A DNA stretch of 8,032 bases from Bacillota bacterium (lineage in GTDB: Bacteria > Bacillota > Clostridia > Lachnospirales > Lachnospiraceae): positions 1-8,032 of the forward strand of contig JAEWSD010000153.1 in the NCBI GenBank assembly GCA_023398615.1, in the 5' to 3' direction. Under the pieces are notes generated by a model, which was given only the letters and a program-made list of their open reading frames with translations, searched no databases and was not told the DNA's origin. Every line of letters starts with the position of its first letter. Within the stretch, counting starts at the first letter, position 1. Of this stretch, positions 1 through 5,111 are shown piece after piece. The translations under genes and the position numbers were made by a program.

Positions 1-297
1 AACGGGGAAGTCTGTCCCATTCTGGATTGCTGCAAGACGCGCGGGATAACAGGCTGCTGGGAATGCAGCGACTTTCCGTGCTGTGAATGTAAATCCTTTC
101 GAAGTATCCGTATGCAGGCTTTTCTACGATGCGCGAAGGAAGAGGGAATACATAAATTAGCGGAATATTTATATCTTAATCAAAAAAGCGGGTTGCATTA
201 TCACTATGGTTATACCTTTCAGGGTGATTACGACGGATATAATAGCATTGAGGAGGTTCTAACGGTTCTGCGGACCGGTCAAAAAAAGGAGAAGTGA
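1..297 (+). CDS. DUF3795-type cysteine-rich protein, 5' end cut by the window
   Basis: The frame is open from base 1 to the TGA at 295-297 and encodes the last 98 residues of a protein whose start lies before the window. The first 33 visible residues hold eight cysteines in a pattern typical of DUF3795: CPILDCC, then a KTRGI-like stretch, then CWECSDFPC. In the family this reads roughly as C..KGI..C.EC.EFPC, probably a metal-binding cysteine cluster. The remaining part is non-cysteine and ends in a lysine-rich tail (GQKKEK). The function of DUF3795 proteins is not established, so none is assigned. The first in-frame ATG (112) falls after the cysteine cluster and is not the real start. A hairpin follows 17 bases after the stop. 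The family call is by motif memory, without a search. Confidence 0.75.
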   Translation, partial: NGEVCPILDCCKTRGITGCWECSDFPCCECKSFRSIRMQAFLRCAKEEGIHKLAEYLYLNQKSGLHYHYGYTFQGDYDGYNSIEEVLTVLRTGQKKEK

Positions 298-313
298 TTG
301 CTTGGGGAGAAGT

Positions 314-349
314 AAAGCCTGCTGCGCCTTAGCAGCAGACTTTGCTTTC
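314..349 (+). terminator. Hairpin after the DUF3795 gene, probable terminator
   Basis: Arms AAAGCCTGCTGC (314-325) and GCAGCAGACTTT (332-343) enclose a six-base loop, with one C-A mismatch in plus-strand RNA. The T tract that follows is weak (GCTTTC). In minus-strand RNA the mismatch becomes a G-U pair, so the hairpin is better paired in that direction, but no T run follows there. Position just after a stop codon favours termination of the upstream gene. Confidence 0.5.
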
Positions 350-537
350 AAAAAGGGGAGACTGAGCATTTGAAAGCTCATGCTGCTGCATCTTGTGTTA
401 TAGGGTATTCCGTAAGGGGATATATGGGGATTTGAAATTCATTTGTTTCACCTTTACGGTATCTAAGTTGTGTATAAAATTGCGTATAGATAAGGAAAGG
501 GCATAGAAGAAATAGCTGAAATTAATATTATGTTCGA
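350..537. other. Intergenic region without a supported gene
   Basis: No credible coding frame or promoter was found. The only structure seen is an imperfect inverted repeat: CCGTAAGG at 410-417 against CCTTTACGG at 451-459, with a loop of about 33 bases. A short TGAGC/GCTCA hairpin sits near 363-381. Neither has a clear role. Confidence 0.4.
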
Positions 538-566
538 TTGTATCAATAGGAATTATATGGTAAGAT
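538..566 (+). promoter_or_regulatory. Sigma-A-type promoter of the small toxin gene
   Basis: TTGTAT (538-543) and TAAGAT (561-566) are separated by exactly 17 bases. Transcription would start near 573, giving a leader of about 50 nt before the toxin ATG at 624. The match to consensus is moderate, but spacing and position fit the module. Confidence 0.6.
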
Positions 567-594
567 AAATACAGGAGTAATCGAGACAGGGTGT

Positions 595-618
595 GTTAGC
601 CTCCCAGAAGGGAGGTGG
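595..618 (+). promoter_or_regulatory. Hairpin masking the toxin Shine-Dalgarno sequence
   Basis: CCTCCC (600-605), loop AGAA, and GGGAGG (610-615) form a perfect 6-bp GC-rich stem. The right arm is the Shine-Dalgarno core of the toxin gene, eight bases before its ATG. Bases 595-604 (GTTAGCCTCC) are also perfectly complementary to 768-777 at the 3' end of the same mRNA. The left arm can therefore pair either with the Shine-Dalgarno or with the 3' end. Masked ribosome sites and end-to-end pairing are known features of type I toxin mRNAs. Confidence 0.65.
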
Positions 619-623
619 CGCCG

Positions 624-722
624 ATGAATTATGTTACATATAGTGATTTATTTACTTTTGTATTAATAATCATTACGCTGCTTACCTATTTAAACAATAG
701 GAATAATAAGCATAAAAAATAA
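624..722 (+). CDS. Small Hol-Tox-like membrane toxin peptide (type I toxin-antitoxin), 32 aa
   Basis: The 32-residue peptide begins MNYVTYSDLF, continues with one hydrophobic helix (about residues 9-23, FTFVLIIITLLTYL) and ends in a polar basic tail (NNRNNKHKK). This matches the plan of the putative holin-like toxin family of Firmicutes: a short V-T-Y-[ES]-[AD]-L start, one membrane helix and a lysine-rich end. Such peptides are thought to insert in the cytoplasmic membrane and depolarise it when translated without control. The start is supported by GGGAGGTGG just upstream. Regulatory context is the strongest evidence: a Shine-Dalgarno hairpin, a sense promoter and terminator, and a convergent antisense promoter and terminator over the 3' region. 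Toxicity is inferred; a harmless membrane peptide is possible. Confidence 0.8.
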   Translation: MNYVTYSDLFTFVLIIITLLTYLNNRNNKHKK

Positions 723-756
723 CTGCCCCTGACTTGGCTGGTCGACTGGGCAGTTA
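714..756 (-). terminator. Intrinsic terminator of the antitoxin antisense RNA
   Basis: Read on the minus strand, a perfect 9-bp stem TAACTGCCC/GGGCAGTTA (arms at 748-756 and 720-728) is followed directly by TTTTTT (719-714). The 19-base loop can add a small GAC/GTC stem. On the plus strand the hairpin is followed by AGTTTGAC, without a T run, so it acts mainly for minus-strand RNA. It overlaps the toxin stop codon. Confidence 0.8.
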
Positions 757-767
757 GTTTGACAATC

Positions 768-805
768 GGAGGCTAACCACTTTGTGGTCGGTTACTCCTT
801 TTCTT
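768..805 (+). terminator. Intrinsic terminator of the toxin mRNA
   Basis: GGAG (768-771) pairs with CTCC (795-798) and TAACC (774-778) pairs with GGTTA (790-794), with a two-base bulge. TTTTCTT follows. An alternative inner stem ACCAC/GTGGT (776-780 and 784-788) is also possible. The left arm contains the GGAGGCTAAC that complements the 5' leader, so terminator folding and end-to-end pairing compete. Confidence 0.65.
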
Positions 806-811
806 ATATTT

Positions 812-840
812 ACTATAGCATGCTTCTAGGCAAATGTAAA
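812..840 (-). promoter_or_regulatory. Sigma-A-type promoter of the antisense RNA
   Basis: On the minus strand TTTACA (840-835) and TATAGT (817-812) are separated by exactly 17 bases. Each box differs from consensus at one position. This is a stronger match than the sense toxin promoter, as expected when the antitoxin RNA must be in excess. It points into the toxin 3' region. Confidence 0.75.
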
Positions 841-1290
841 GCTATAGTGTGATTAAAATTACGCAATTACGGTTTTGAAAATCGATCATTTTGATTTTAT
901 ATCTGCTTTAATATAAGATATTAATACGTAGAAATAGTGATTTATATACAAAATAAATTATTATAGCGAAAGATTTGTCAGAAAGAAGGAATGGTGTGTT
1001 TTGGGAAAAGGATAATTTTATTAAGATAAGAAATTTTAATGCAAGAATTATCAAAGAATGGGATAAAATTTATAAATAATCAAAATGAACTTGAGCAAGT
1101 TAGGAATTCTATTAAAGAATTTAAAAAATTATAGGATATTTGATAGAACTAAAAGGACAATTACTAGGGTTTTAAAGTTATGCAATAAAAATAAATTTGC
1201 GTATATACTATTTTCGAAGTCATAAAAGTGACGATGTTAAAAAAGTAAAACTGCTGTAAGCCTTGAAAACAGGGGATTCCAGGGAAAATG
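841..1290. other. Very AT-rich intergenic stretch
   Basis: Apart from the possible gene remnant at 957-1134, no gene, strong promoter or RNA fold is supported here. A short AAAATC/GATTTT inverted repeat lies near 878-898. The base composition is clearly more AT-rich than in the rib operon. Confidence 0.4.
957..1134 (+). pseudogene. Possible remnant of an unidentified gene in two overlapping frames
   Basis: The first open frame (957-1079) has no ATG and encodes 40 residues with protein-like composition, including RRNGVFWEKDNFIKIRNF and IIKEWDKIYK before a stop. A second frame, shifted by one base, starts with an ATG at 1039 and runs to the TAG at 1132-1134. Its 31 residues end in NNQNELEQVRNSIKEFKKL, a likely amphipathic helix. 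Joining the two by one frameshift near 1070 gives a plausible C-terminal fragment of a larger protein. Neither part has a convincing ribosome binding site. The family is not recognised. AT-rich DNA can give such frames by chance, so this is a weak call. Confidence 0.3.
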
Positions 1291-1322
1291 AAGGACCTGC
1301 CACGCCATTGTGACAGGTCTTT
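1291..1322 (-). terminator. Hairpin after the Gfo/Idh/MocA gene, probable terminator
   Basis: On the minus strand GACCTGTCAC and GTGGCAGGTC form a 10-bp stem with one G-U pair and a six-base loop, extended by AA/TT pairs after a mismatch. It lies about 70 bases past the oxidoreductase stop codon and is followed by ATTTTCCC. On the plus strand the same position is a C-A mismatch, so the minus-strand reading is preferred. Confidence 0.55.
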
Positions 1323-1393
1323 CACTAAAAGGGGAGGCTATGCAAGTTAAGATTTCAAGGGAGTTTATCCTGCGTTATATGGGATAATTGAAA

Positions 1394-2329
1394 TTAAATA
1401 TGGCGTAATATATTATTCAGATCGAAAGCAATTGTAAGTGAATTAGCCGCAGCCGATGTGCTGAGGACAGTTTCTTTTTTATATTTACAGCATTCGATAA
1501 CATGTCTGATAGCATATTCATATGGGTTTTGTTCTTCTGTCTTTATTTCTTTTTTGCTTTCAGAAGTATATTCAAAAAAAGATCTTATATATCCTTCCGG
1601 AGTAAAGGCACCATGAAATTCCAGCAAGCCCTTCTCAAAAACGGCTTCGTAACTTACGGAAAATGGATAACTTTTTGGCATTGCGGAAGAAGCTATGACG
1701 TCAACATTAGTACTCTCATATTCAAGATTAACTCTTACATATGCTTCATCCGGATTGCCGGAGGTTGCGGTTACACTTTTATTAATTGGCATCCCAAGAA
1801 GCCATTCGGAATAATCAAGATCATGAAGCATAAGATTTGTAATTATTTTATCGATCCCGAGTGATCCCCAGATAGGCGGTGTTTTTCTTGATATGGTAAA
1901 AGATAGGAGTTTGCCATAATATTTATCTTCTTTTACTTTGTAAAGGTATTGATACTCTGGTTCAAATTTAATAAACTGATTCACAAATACTTGCTTTCCG
2001 TATTCCTGTTCAGCTTTCATGATCTGTGAAAGTTCTTTACGATCATAGCAAAGAGGCGTTTCGCAGAAAACATTTTTACCGGCCTTTAGTGCTGCGAGAA
2101 TATATTGGGTATGTATTTTAGTCGGCAGACATATATCGATTAAATCGATATCGGGATCATTAATGACGTCGGAAATATTTTGTGTAATAGATACGTTAAA
2201 CTTTTGGCCAAGCTTCTTTAACTTTTCTTCATTTCTGCCGAATAATCTTATACTATCAATTCCGCCAATTTTCTTATAGATTTCCGCATGATAAGCACCA
2301 AAGCCTGTTCCAAGAATACCAATTTTCAT
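1394..2329 (-). CDS. Gfo/Idh/MocA-family NAD(P)-dependent oxidoreductase, 311 aa
   Basis: The N-terminal Rossmann fold begins MKIGILGTGFGAYHA (glycine motif at residues 7-11). ICLPTKIH (about 67-73) precedes the position of the family EKP motif, here ETP (90-92). The C-terminal domain carries LMLHDLDYSEWLLG with His169 and Asp172, the usual catalytic His and nearby Asp. Family members oxidise or reduce sugars, inositols or related polyols with NAD(P); the substrate cannot be told here. The start at 2329 follows GGAGG four bases upstream. An in-frame ATG at 2455 would add 42 atypical residues and lacks a ribosome site. Lysine of EKP, important for catalysis in many members, is replaced by threonine. 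It stands alone between oppositely oriented neighbours and is AT-rich. Confidence 0.85.
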   Translation of the reverse strand: MKIGILGTGFGAYHAEIYKKIGGIDSIRLFGRNEEKLKKLGQKFNVSITQNISDVINDPDIDLIDICLPTKIHTQYILAALKAGKNVFCETPLCYDRKELSQIMKAEQEYGKQVFVNQFIKFEPEYQYLYKVKEDKYYGKLLSFTISRKTPPIWGSLGIDKIITNLMLHDLDYSEWLLGMPINKSVTATSGNPDEAYVRVNLEYESTNVDVIASSAMPKSYPFSVSYEAVFEKGLLEFHGAFTPEGYIRSFFEYTSESKKEIKTEEQNPYEYAIRHVIECCKYKKETVLSTSAAANSLTIAFDLNNILRHI

Positions 2330-2401
2330 TTTTCCTCCATTTCTGCACACATTTTCCGCACATATAAATTTGTCCAGCGGGATTATGCAGGTAATTATTG
2401 T

Positions 2402-2430
2402 TTTAAAGTTACATATTTGTATTTTACCAA
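2402..2430 (-). promoter_or_regulatory. Weak candidate promoter of the Gfo/Idh/MocA gene
   Basis: On the minus strand TTGGTA (2430-2425) and TTTAAA (2407-2402) are separated by 17 bases, with a start expected near 2395 and a leader of about 65 nt. The minus-10 box is a poor match, so another promoter could be used. Confidence 0.35.
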
Positions 2431-2602
2431 AGAGTTGTTGACATCTATATGTCATGAATTAATGGAGAAAAAAATATGCATGGCCGGTTTTCTGGGGAAA
2501 ATAGGGGCTCTTTTATTCCCGCGGTTATGATATACTGCAAACGGATATTATATATTTGTCATGCATATCATTGGGCAGCGTTAAATGAGAAAAATGTTGA
2601 TG

Positions 2603-2631
2603 TTTACAATAACTCCTTTATTTAGTATAAT
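2603..2631 (+). promoter_or_regulatory. Strong sigma-A promoter of the MBL-fold hydrolase gene
   Basis: TTTACA (2603-2608) and TATAAT (2626-2631) are separated by exactly 17 bases. The minus-10 box is perfect and the minus-35 box has one mismatch. The start is expected near 2638, giving a leader of about 43 nt. Confidence 0.8.
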
Positions 2632-2638
2632 TGTTAAT

Positions 2639-2652
2639 GATTTCATGAAATC
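2639..2652. promoter_or_regulatory. 14-bp perfect palindrome at the transcription start, candidate operator
   Basis: GATTTCATGAAATC is a perfect palindrome that begins about eight bases after the minus-10 box. A dimeric repressor bound here would block transcription initiation. The regulator is not in the window. A weak RNA hairpin is the alternative reading. Confidence 0.45.
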
Positions 2653-2680
2653 GGAAATTTATTCATAAAGGAGTAGCAGG

Positions 2681-3640
2681 ATGATTAACATAATAATATT
2701 GATAAGTTTCCTTTTAATAATTCTTATGGTACTGTTTATAATGTATCATTATAAACCATATAGCATAAAACCATTTAGAACGGATATTCTTGTTTCCGGT
2801 GTTCCGGAAGGCATACATAGTCCGGAAATGTATGATAAGCTTATTAAAAGCTCTTCACTCATTGATGTAAAATACATTCATTCCGGGAATGTTAAAGTGA
2901 AATTATCAAATTCTTTCAACATAAAACATCCGTCCTGCCGCGGGATGAAGAATACGGATATAACGATACCGATATTTGCTTATATCCTTCATCATGAAAG
3001 GTACGGTTATTTTCTGATTGATACAGGCTGTGATTCCTCTTATGCAGGCAGGCCCTACGGTTCTGTGAAGGGGCTGTTGGTTCCGATATTTATGCCTGAA
3101 ATAGAGCTTGAACCTGAACTGGCTATTGAGAGACAGCTGACGGAGACTGAATTAAAGAGTATAAAAGCGGTCTTTTTTACACATCTTCATTTTGACCATA
3201 CTTCCGGTCTGCCGGCATTACCCGACAATATTGCCTGCATTGCCGGGAAAGGTGAAAGGTCCTATTTTATGAAAGGACTCATTGATTCGAAGCATTTCGA
3301 TCGCAATGACACAATCTATATGATAGATTTCGAAGCAGACTATGCAAAAGATTCCGCGGTCGGAAAAGCAGTCGATTTATTTGGAGATCAGACGGTGTGG
3401 GCAATATCTACACCGGGACATTCCAAAGGCCATATATCGTACCTTATCAACAGCAAGGAAGGCCCGGTTTTTATTGCGGGTGATGTATGTACTCTTAATA
3501 AATGTATCGAACTGGGTGTCGGATGCGGCACCTCCGCGGCCGATGTGGAACTTTCCCAGGCAACCCTGGAAAAAATAATGCTGTTTCTGAAACAAAATCC
3601 CGAGGTCAAATTGTGGTGCGGTCATGATTCCCCAATATAA
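2681..3640 (+). CDS. Membrane-anchored metallo-beta-lactamase-fold hydrolase, AHL-lactonase-like, 319 aa
   Basis: Residues 3-22 form a hydrophobic membrane helix. The MBL core starts at about residue 95 and shows DTGC (114-117), HLHFDH (168-173), His247 in TPGHSKGH, Asp268 in AGDVC and His315 in CGHDSP. This complete two-metal ligand set, with spacings near those of AiiA-type N-acyl-homoserine lactonases, suggests hydrolysis of a lactone or other ester. The tyrosine found three residues after the bridging Asp in AiiA is threonine here, so the substrate may differ. AAGGAG lies seven bases before the ATG. The gene has its own promoter and appears monocistronic. Many cysteines in the catalytic domain favour a cytoplasmic location, but topology is not settled. 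Confidence 0.8.
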   Translation: MINIIILISFLLIILMVLFIMYHYKPYSIKPFRTDILVSGVPEGIHSPEMYDKLIKSSSLIDVKYIHSGNVKVKLSNSFNIKHPSCRGMKNTDITIPIFAYILHHERYGYFLIDTGCDSSYAGRPYGSVKGLLVPIFMPEIELEPELAIERQLTETELKSIKAVFFTHLHFDHTSGLPALPDNIACIAGKGERSYFMKGLIDSKHFDRNDTIYMIDFEADYAKDSAVGKAVDLFGDQTVWAISTPGHSKGHISYLINSKEGPVFIAGDVCTLNKCIELGVGCGTSAADVELSQATLEKIMLFLKQNPEVKLWCGHDSPI

Positions 3641-3664
3641 GGGACTTGTTCAGTATTGTTATGA

Positions 3665-3679
3665 ATCAGTAAAACTGAT
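3665..3679. other. Small hairpin between convergent genes
   Basis: ATCAGT (3665-3670) and ACTGAT (3674-3679) form a 6-bp stem with a three-base loop in the 83-bp gap between the convergent MBL and PHP genes. There is no T run on either side. It may be a weak bidirectional terminator, but evidence is slight. Confidence 0.3.
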
Positions 3680-3723
3680 AAATTCTATGAAATAATCGAT
3701 AGATTCGATGGTGTACGTACGTA

Positions 3724-4605
3724 TTATTTATTGACTGGAAACGGAGAGCTCCATGCCATATTACCGTTCTTATCTATCAGCTCTATGCGGACATATCTAT
3801 CGGTCGGTTTGATTTCGTAGGTCGCAGATGTTACTCCTCCGGTGGCAACCCTGTCATGACACCATACGGTATTACTGTAGAAGATAACCGTTTCTACCTC
3901 CGAACAGTGTACCTGTACGCGTGAAGCGTTATAACGGATTGATTCAAAGAATGGTCCCTGGGATGCATAGAAATTGCCGGAACGGATGGAGGTCTTAATT
4001 GCTTCCGAGGTCAGCTCTCCGGCATTTACCATGATAAAGGAACGAGTCTGTTCTCCGTTATAGTAATGGCTGTCATCTGCCGCCGTACAGGGAATGAATT
4101 TCCCTCCGGAAGCCCAGATATCGAAATAAATGCTGGAATCCGAACGTCTGCCGTTCCAGGGCAAGGTTGATATGGAATTATATATTTCCGCACCGGAAAG
4201 GCCTTCCAAAGGCATACAGTCTGCGGGATCGGTAACGGACCATGCCGGATGAGCGAGGATGGCAATTCCGCCGGCTGCATTTATGGCATTAATAATCGTC
4301 TGGGGAGAAGGGTTCCGGAAGCGGTCTAATGTCACCGGAGCTTCCATGCCGATGCCTAAAATATGGAACATGGGTGTACGGATCATATCACCGGTGTCCC
4401 ATTCGCAGCCATTTAAGATCAGGCAGCCGTCTTTTATCCTGTTTTTAGTTTGTACCCAGTGATCCGTTATAGCGATAAAATCATAGCCTGCCTTTCGATA
4501 TAGGAGGAAAGCTGCGTCCGGAGTCAAAACCCCATCGGAATCGGTAGTGTGCATGTGCAGGTTCCCTTTGTACCAGCTGCCGCCGGCGGAATATAATTCT
4601 GTCAT
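3724..4605 (-). CDS. PHP-domain metallohydrolase, CehA/McbA type, 293 aa
   Basis: The N-terminal PHP domain shows the metal-site motifs in order: GNLHMHTTDSDG (His17, His19, Asp24), AITDHW (Asp48, His49), GCEWD (Glu68), FHILG (His81), LAHPAW (His119) and AADDSH (Asp178, His180). The WYKGNLHMHTT opening is typical of the CehA/McbA group, named after carbaryl and carbofuran hydrolases; most members are uncharacterised phosphoesterases or ester/amide hydrolases. Residues from about 205 to 293 are a beta-rich C-terminal domain. AAAGGAG lies seven bases before the ATG at 4605; an upstream in-frame ATG at 4635 is less likely. No signal peptide is seen. It has its own promoter, divergent from the riboflavin operon. 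Substrate is unknown. Confidence 0.85.
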   Translation of the reverse strand: MTELYSAGGSWYKGNLHMHTTDSDGVLTPDAAFLLYRKAGYDFIAITDHWVQTKNRIKDGCLILNGCEWDTGDMIRTPMFHILGIGMEAPVTLDRFRNPSPQTIINAINAAGGIAILAHPAWSVTDPADCMPLEGLSGAEIYNSISTLPWNGRRSDSSIYFDIWASGGKFIPCTAADDSHYYNGEQTRSFIMVNAGELTSEAIKTSIRSGNFYASQGPFFESIRYNASRVQVHCSEVETVIFYSNTVWCHDRVATGGVTSATYEIKPTDRYVRIELIDKNGNMAWSSPFPVNK

Positions 4606-4654
4606 ATAGAATCTCCTTTTACAATAATTTGACACTTAGCTTCGTATATTCTGA

Positions 4655-4683
4655 ATTATATCCTTATCCGTAATTAAATTCAA
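4655..4683 (-). promoter_or_regulatory. Sigma-A promoter of the PHP hydrolase gene
   Basis: On the minus strand TTGAAT (4683-4678) and a perfect TATAAT (4660-4655) are separated by exactly 17 bases. The start is expected near 4648, giving a leader of about 43 nt. It is back to back with the rib promoter, 52 bases away, and the gap holds an inverted CCGGATT/AATCCGG pair (4694-4700 and 4727-4733). Confidence 0.75.
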
Positions 4684-4735
4684 GTTCCCTGTTCCGGATT
4701 GCAGCGCCGGAAAATCCTAAATTTGGAATCCGGTA

Positions 4736-4764
4736 TTGCAATTTATTTTTTATTGTGCTATGAT
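4736..4764 (+). promoter_or_regulatory. Sigma-A promoter of the riboflavin operon
   Basis: TTGCAA (4736-4741) and TATGAT (4759-4764) are separated by exactly 17 bases. The start is expected near 4771, just before the riboswitch P1 stem. The leader to ribD would be about 405 nt. Confidence 0.75.
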
Positions 4765-4779
4765 AAGGCAAGATAGAAA

Positions 4780-4885
4780 ATCTTCAGGGCAGGGTGCAAT
4801 TCCCAACCGGTGGTATAGCCCACGAGCCGCAAGGCAGATTCGGTGTAACTCCGAAGCCAACAGTATAGTCTGGATGAAAGAAGAT
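4780..4885 (+). promoter_or_regulatory. FMN riboswitch (RFN element)
   Basis: The P1 stem is ATCTTC (4780-4785) with GAAGAT (4880-4885). Between them the conserved RFN blocks appear in order: AGGGCAGGGTGCAATTCCC, ACCGGTGGTATAGCCCACGAGCC, GATTCGGTGTAACTCCGAAGCC and AGTATAGTCTGGATGAAAG. The fold binds FMN, the end product made from riboflavin, and lowers expression of the downstream rib genes. A strong intrinsic terminator 52 bases further on shows that control is at transcription. Sequence match is close to consensus through all arms. Confidence 0.97.
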
Positions 4886-4936
4886 AAAAACTTATGTATG
4901 TATTACATACAGCAAGTATTTCATTTGCTTTTACAG

Positions 4937-4968
4937 CTCTGGAATGTATTTCATTTCAGAGTTTTTTT
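4937..4968 (+). terminator. Riboswitch-controlled intrinsic terminator
   Basis: CTCTGGAATG (4937-4946) pairs with CATTTCAGAG (4952-4961), 10 bp with one G-U, over a five-base loop, followed by seven T. GTATTTCATTT occurs at 4916-4926 and again at 4946-4956 within the hairpin. The first copy can pair with the left arm (GAATG) and so could be part of the antiterminator. A TGTATGT/ACATACA stem at about 4895-4911 lies between aptamer and terminator. Confidence 0.85.
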
Positions 4969-4970
4969 GT

Positions 4971-5023
4971 TTCATAGGATAGACCCCGTTATAGTAATGT
5001 GATAAGTACAATTATCCTATGAA
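4971..5023. repeat. 11-bp perfect inverted repeat in the rib leader
   Basis: TTCATAGGATA (4971-4981) and TATCCTATGAA (5013-5023) are perfect inverted copies 31 bases apart, just after the riboswitch terminator. A third, partial copy of TATCCTATG lies at 5114-5122. The role is unknown: an RNA stem, a protein site, or the end of a small degenerate insertion are possible. Confidence 0.6.
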
Positions 5024-5063
5024 GTAAAAAAGCACTTTATAATTGCTGTCAATAAGTTAGAGT

Positions 5064-5099
5064 AAAAGGTGCCCTGGTTTATGTCGGAGCACTTTTTTT
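5064..5099 (+). terminator. Second intrinsic terminator in the rib leader
   Basis: AAAAGGTGC (5064-5072) pairs with GCACTTTTT (5089-5097), 9 bp with one G-U, and the run of seven T at 5093-5099 follows. The 16-base loop can add CC/GG. The upstream GCACTTT (5032-5038) can instead pair with AAAGGTGC, giving a mutually exclusive antiterminator-like fold. On the minus strand that alternative stem is followed by six T, so the element may work both ways. Confidence 0.55.
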
Positions 5100-5111
5100 G
5101 TACCTCAAAAA

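Larger units (their letters stand above)
714..805 (-). ncRNA. Predicted antisense antitoxin RNA of about 90 nt
   Basis: A minus-strand promoter at 812-840 should start transcription near 805, and a strong minus-strand terminator ends it near 714. The RNA would be fully complementary to the toxin mRNA from the last bases of the coding region through the whole 3' untranslated region and sense terminator. This is the layout of 3'-overlapping antitoxins such as RatA for txpA, SR4 for bsrG, and the RCd RNAs of Clostridioides difficile. Base pairing would be expected to block translation or recruit RNase III. Expression and exact ends are inferred from the promoter and terminator only. Confidence 0.7.

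Noticed and set aside
1261..1290. A possible attachment site or tRNA-like 3' end near AGCCTTGAAAACAGGGGATTCC
   Set aside because: No tRNA fold, integrase gene or second copy is visible in the window.
1502..1864. A 120-codon plus-strand frame opposite the Gfo/Idh/MocA gene
   Set aside because: It is the complement of a well-supported conserved gene, has no ribosome site and has an erratic composition.
2330..2455. A 42-residue N-terminal extension of the Gfo/Idh/MocA protein
   Set aside because: The Rossmann fold starts exactly at the ATG at 2329, which has GGAGG just upstream; the extension has no homologous character.
3714..3723. The palindrome TACGTACGTA next to the PHP stop codon
   Set aside because: Only ten bases, an alternating simple pattern, and no promoter nearby; likely chance.
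1394..4605. The oxidoreductase, MBL hydrolase and PHP hydrolase as one functional cluster
   Set aside because: They lie on alternating strands, each with its own promoter, and share no substrate clue; no system can be claimed.
4736..5002. An 88-codon plus-strand frame over the rib promoter and FMN riboswitch
   Set aside because: It spans the promoter and the conserved RFN structure; the sequence is explained by the RNA element, not by coding.
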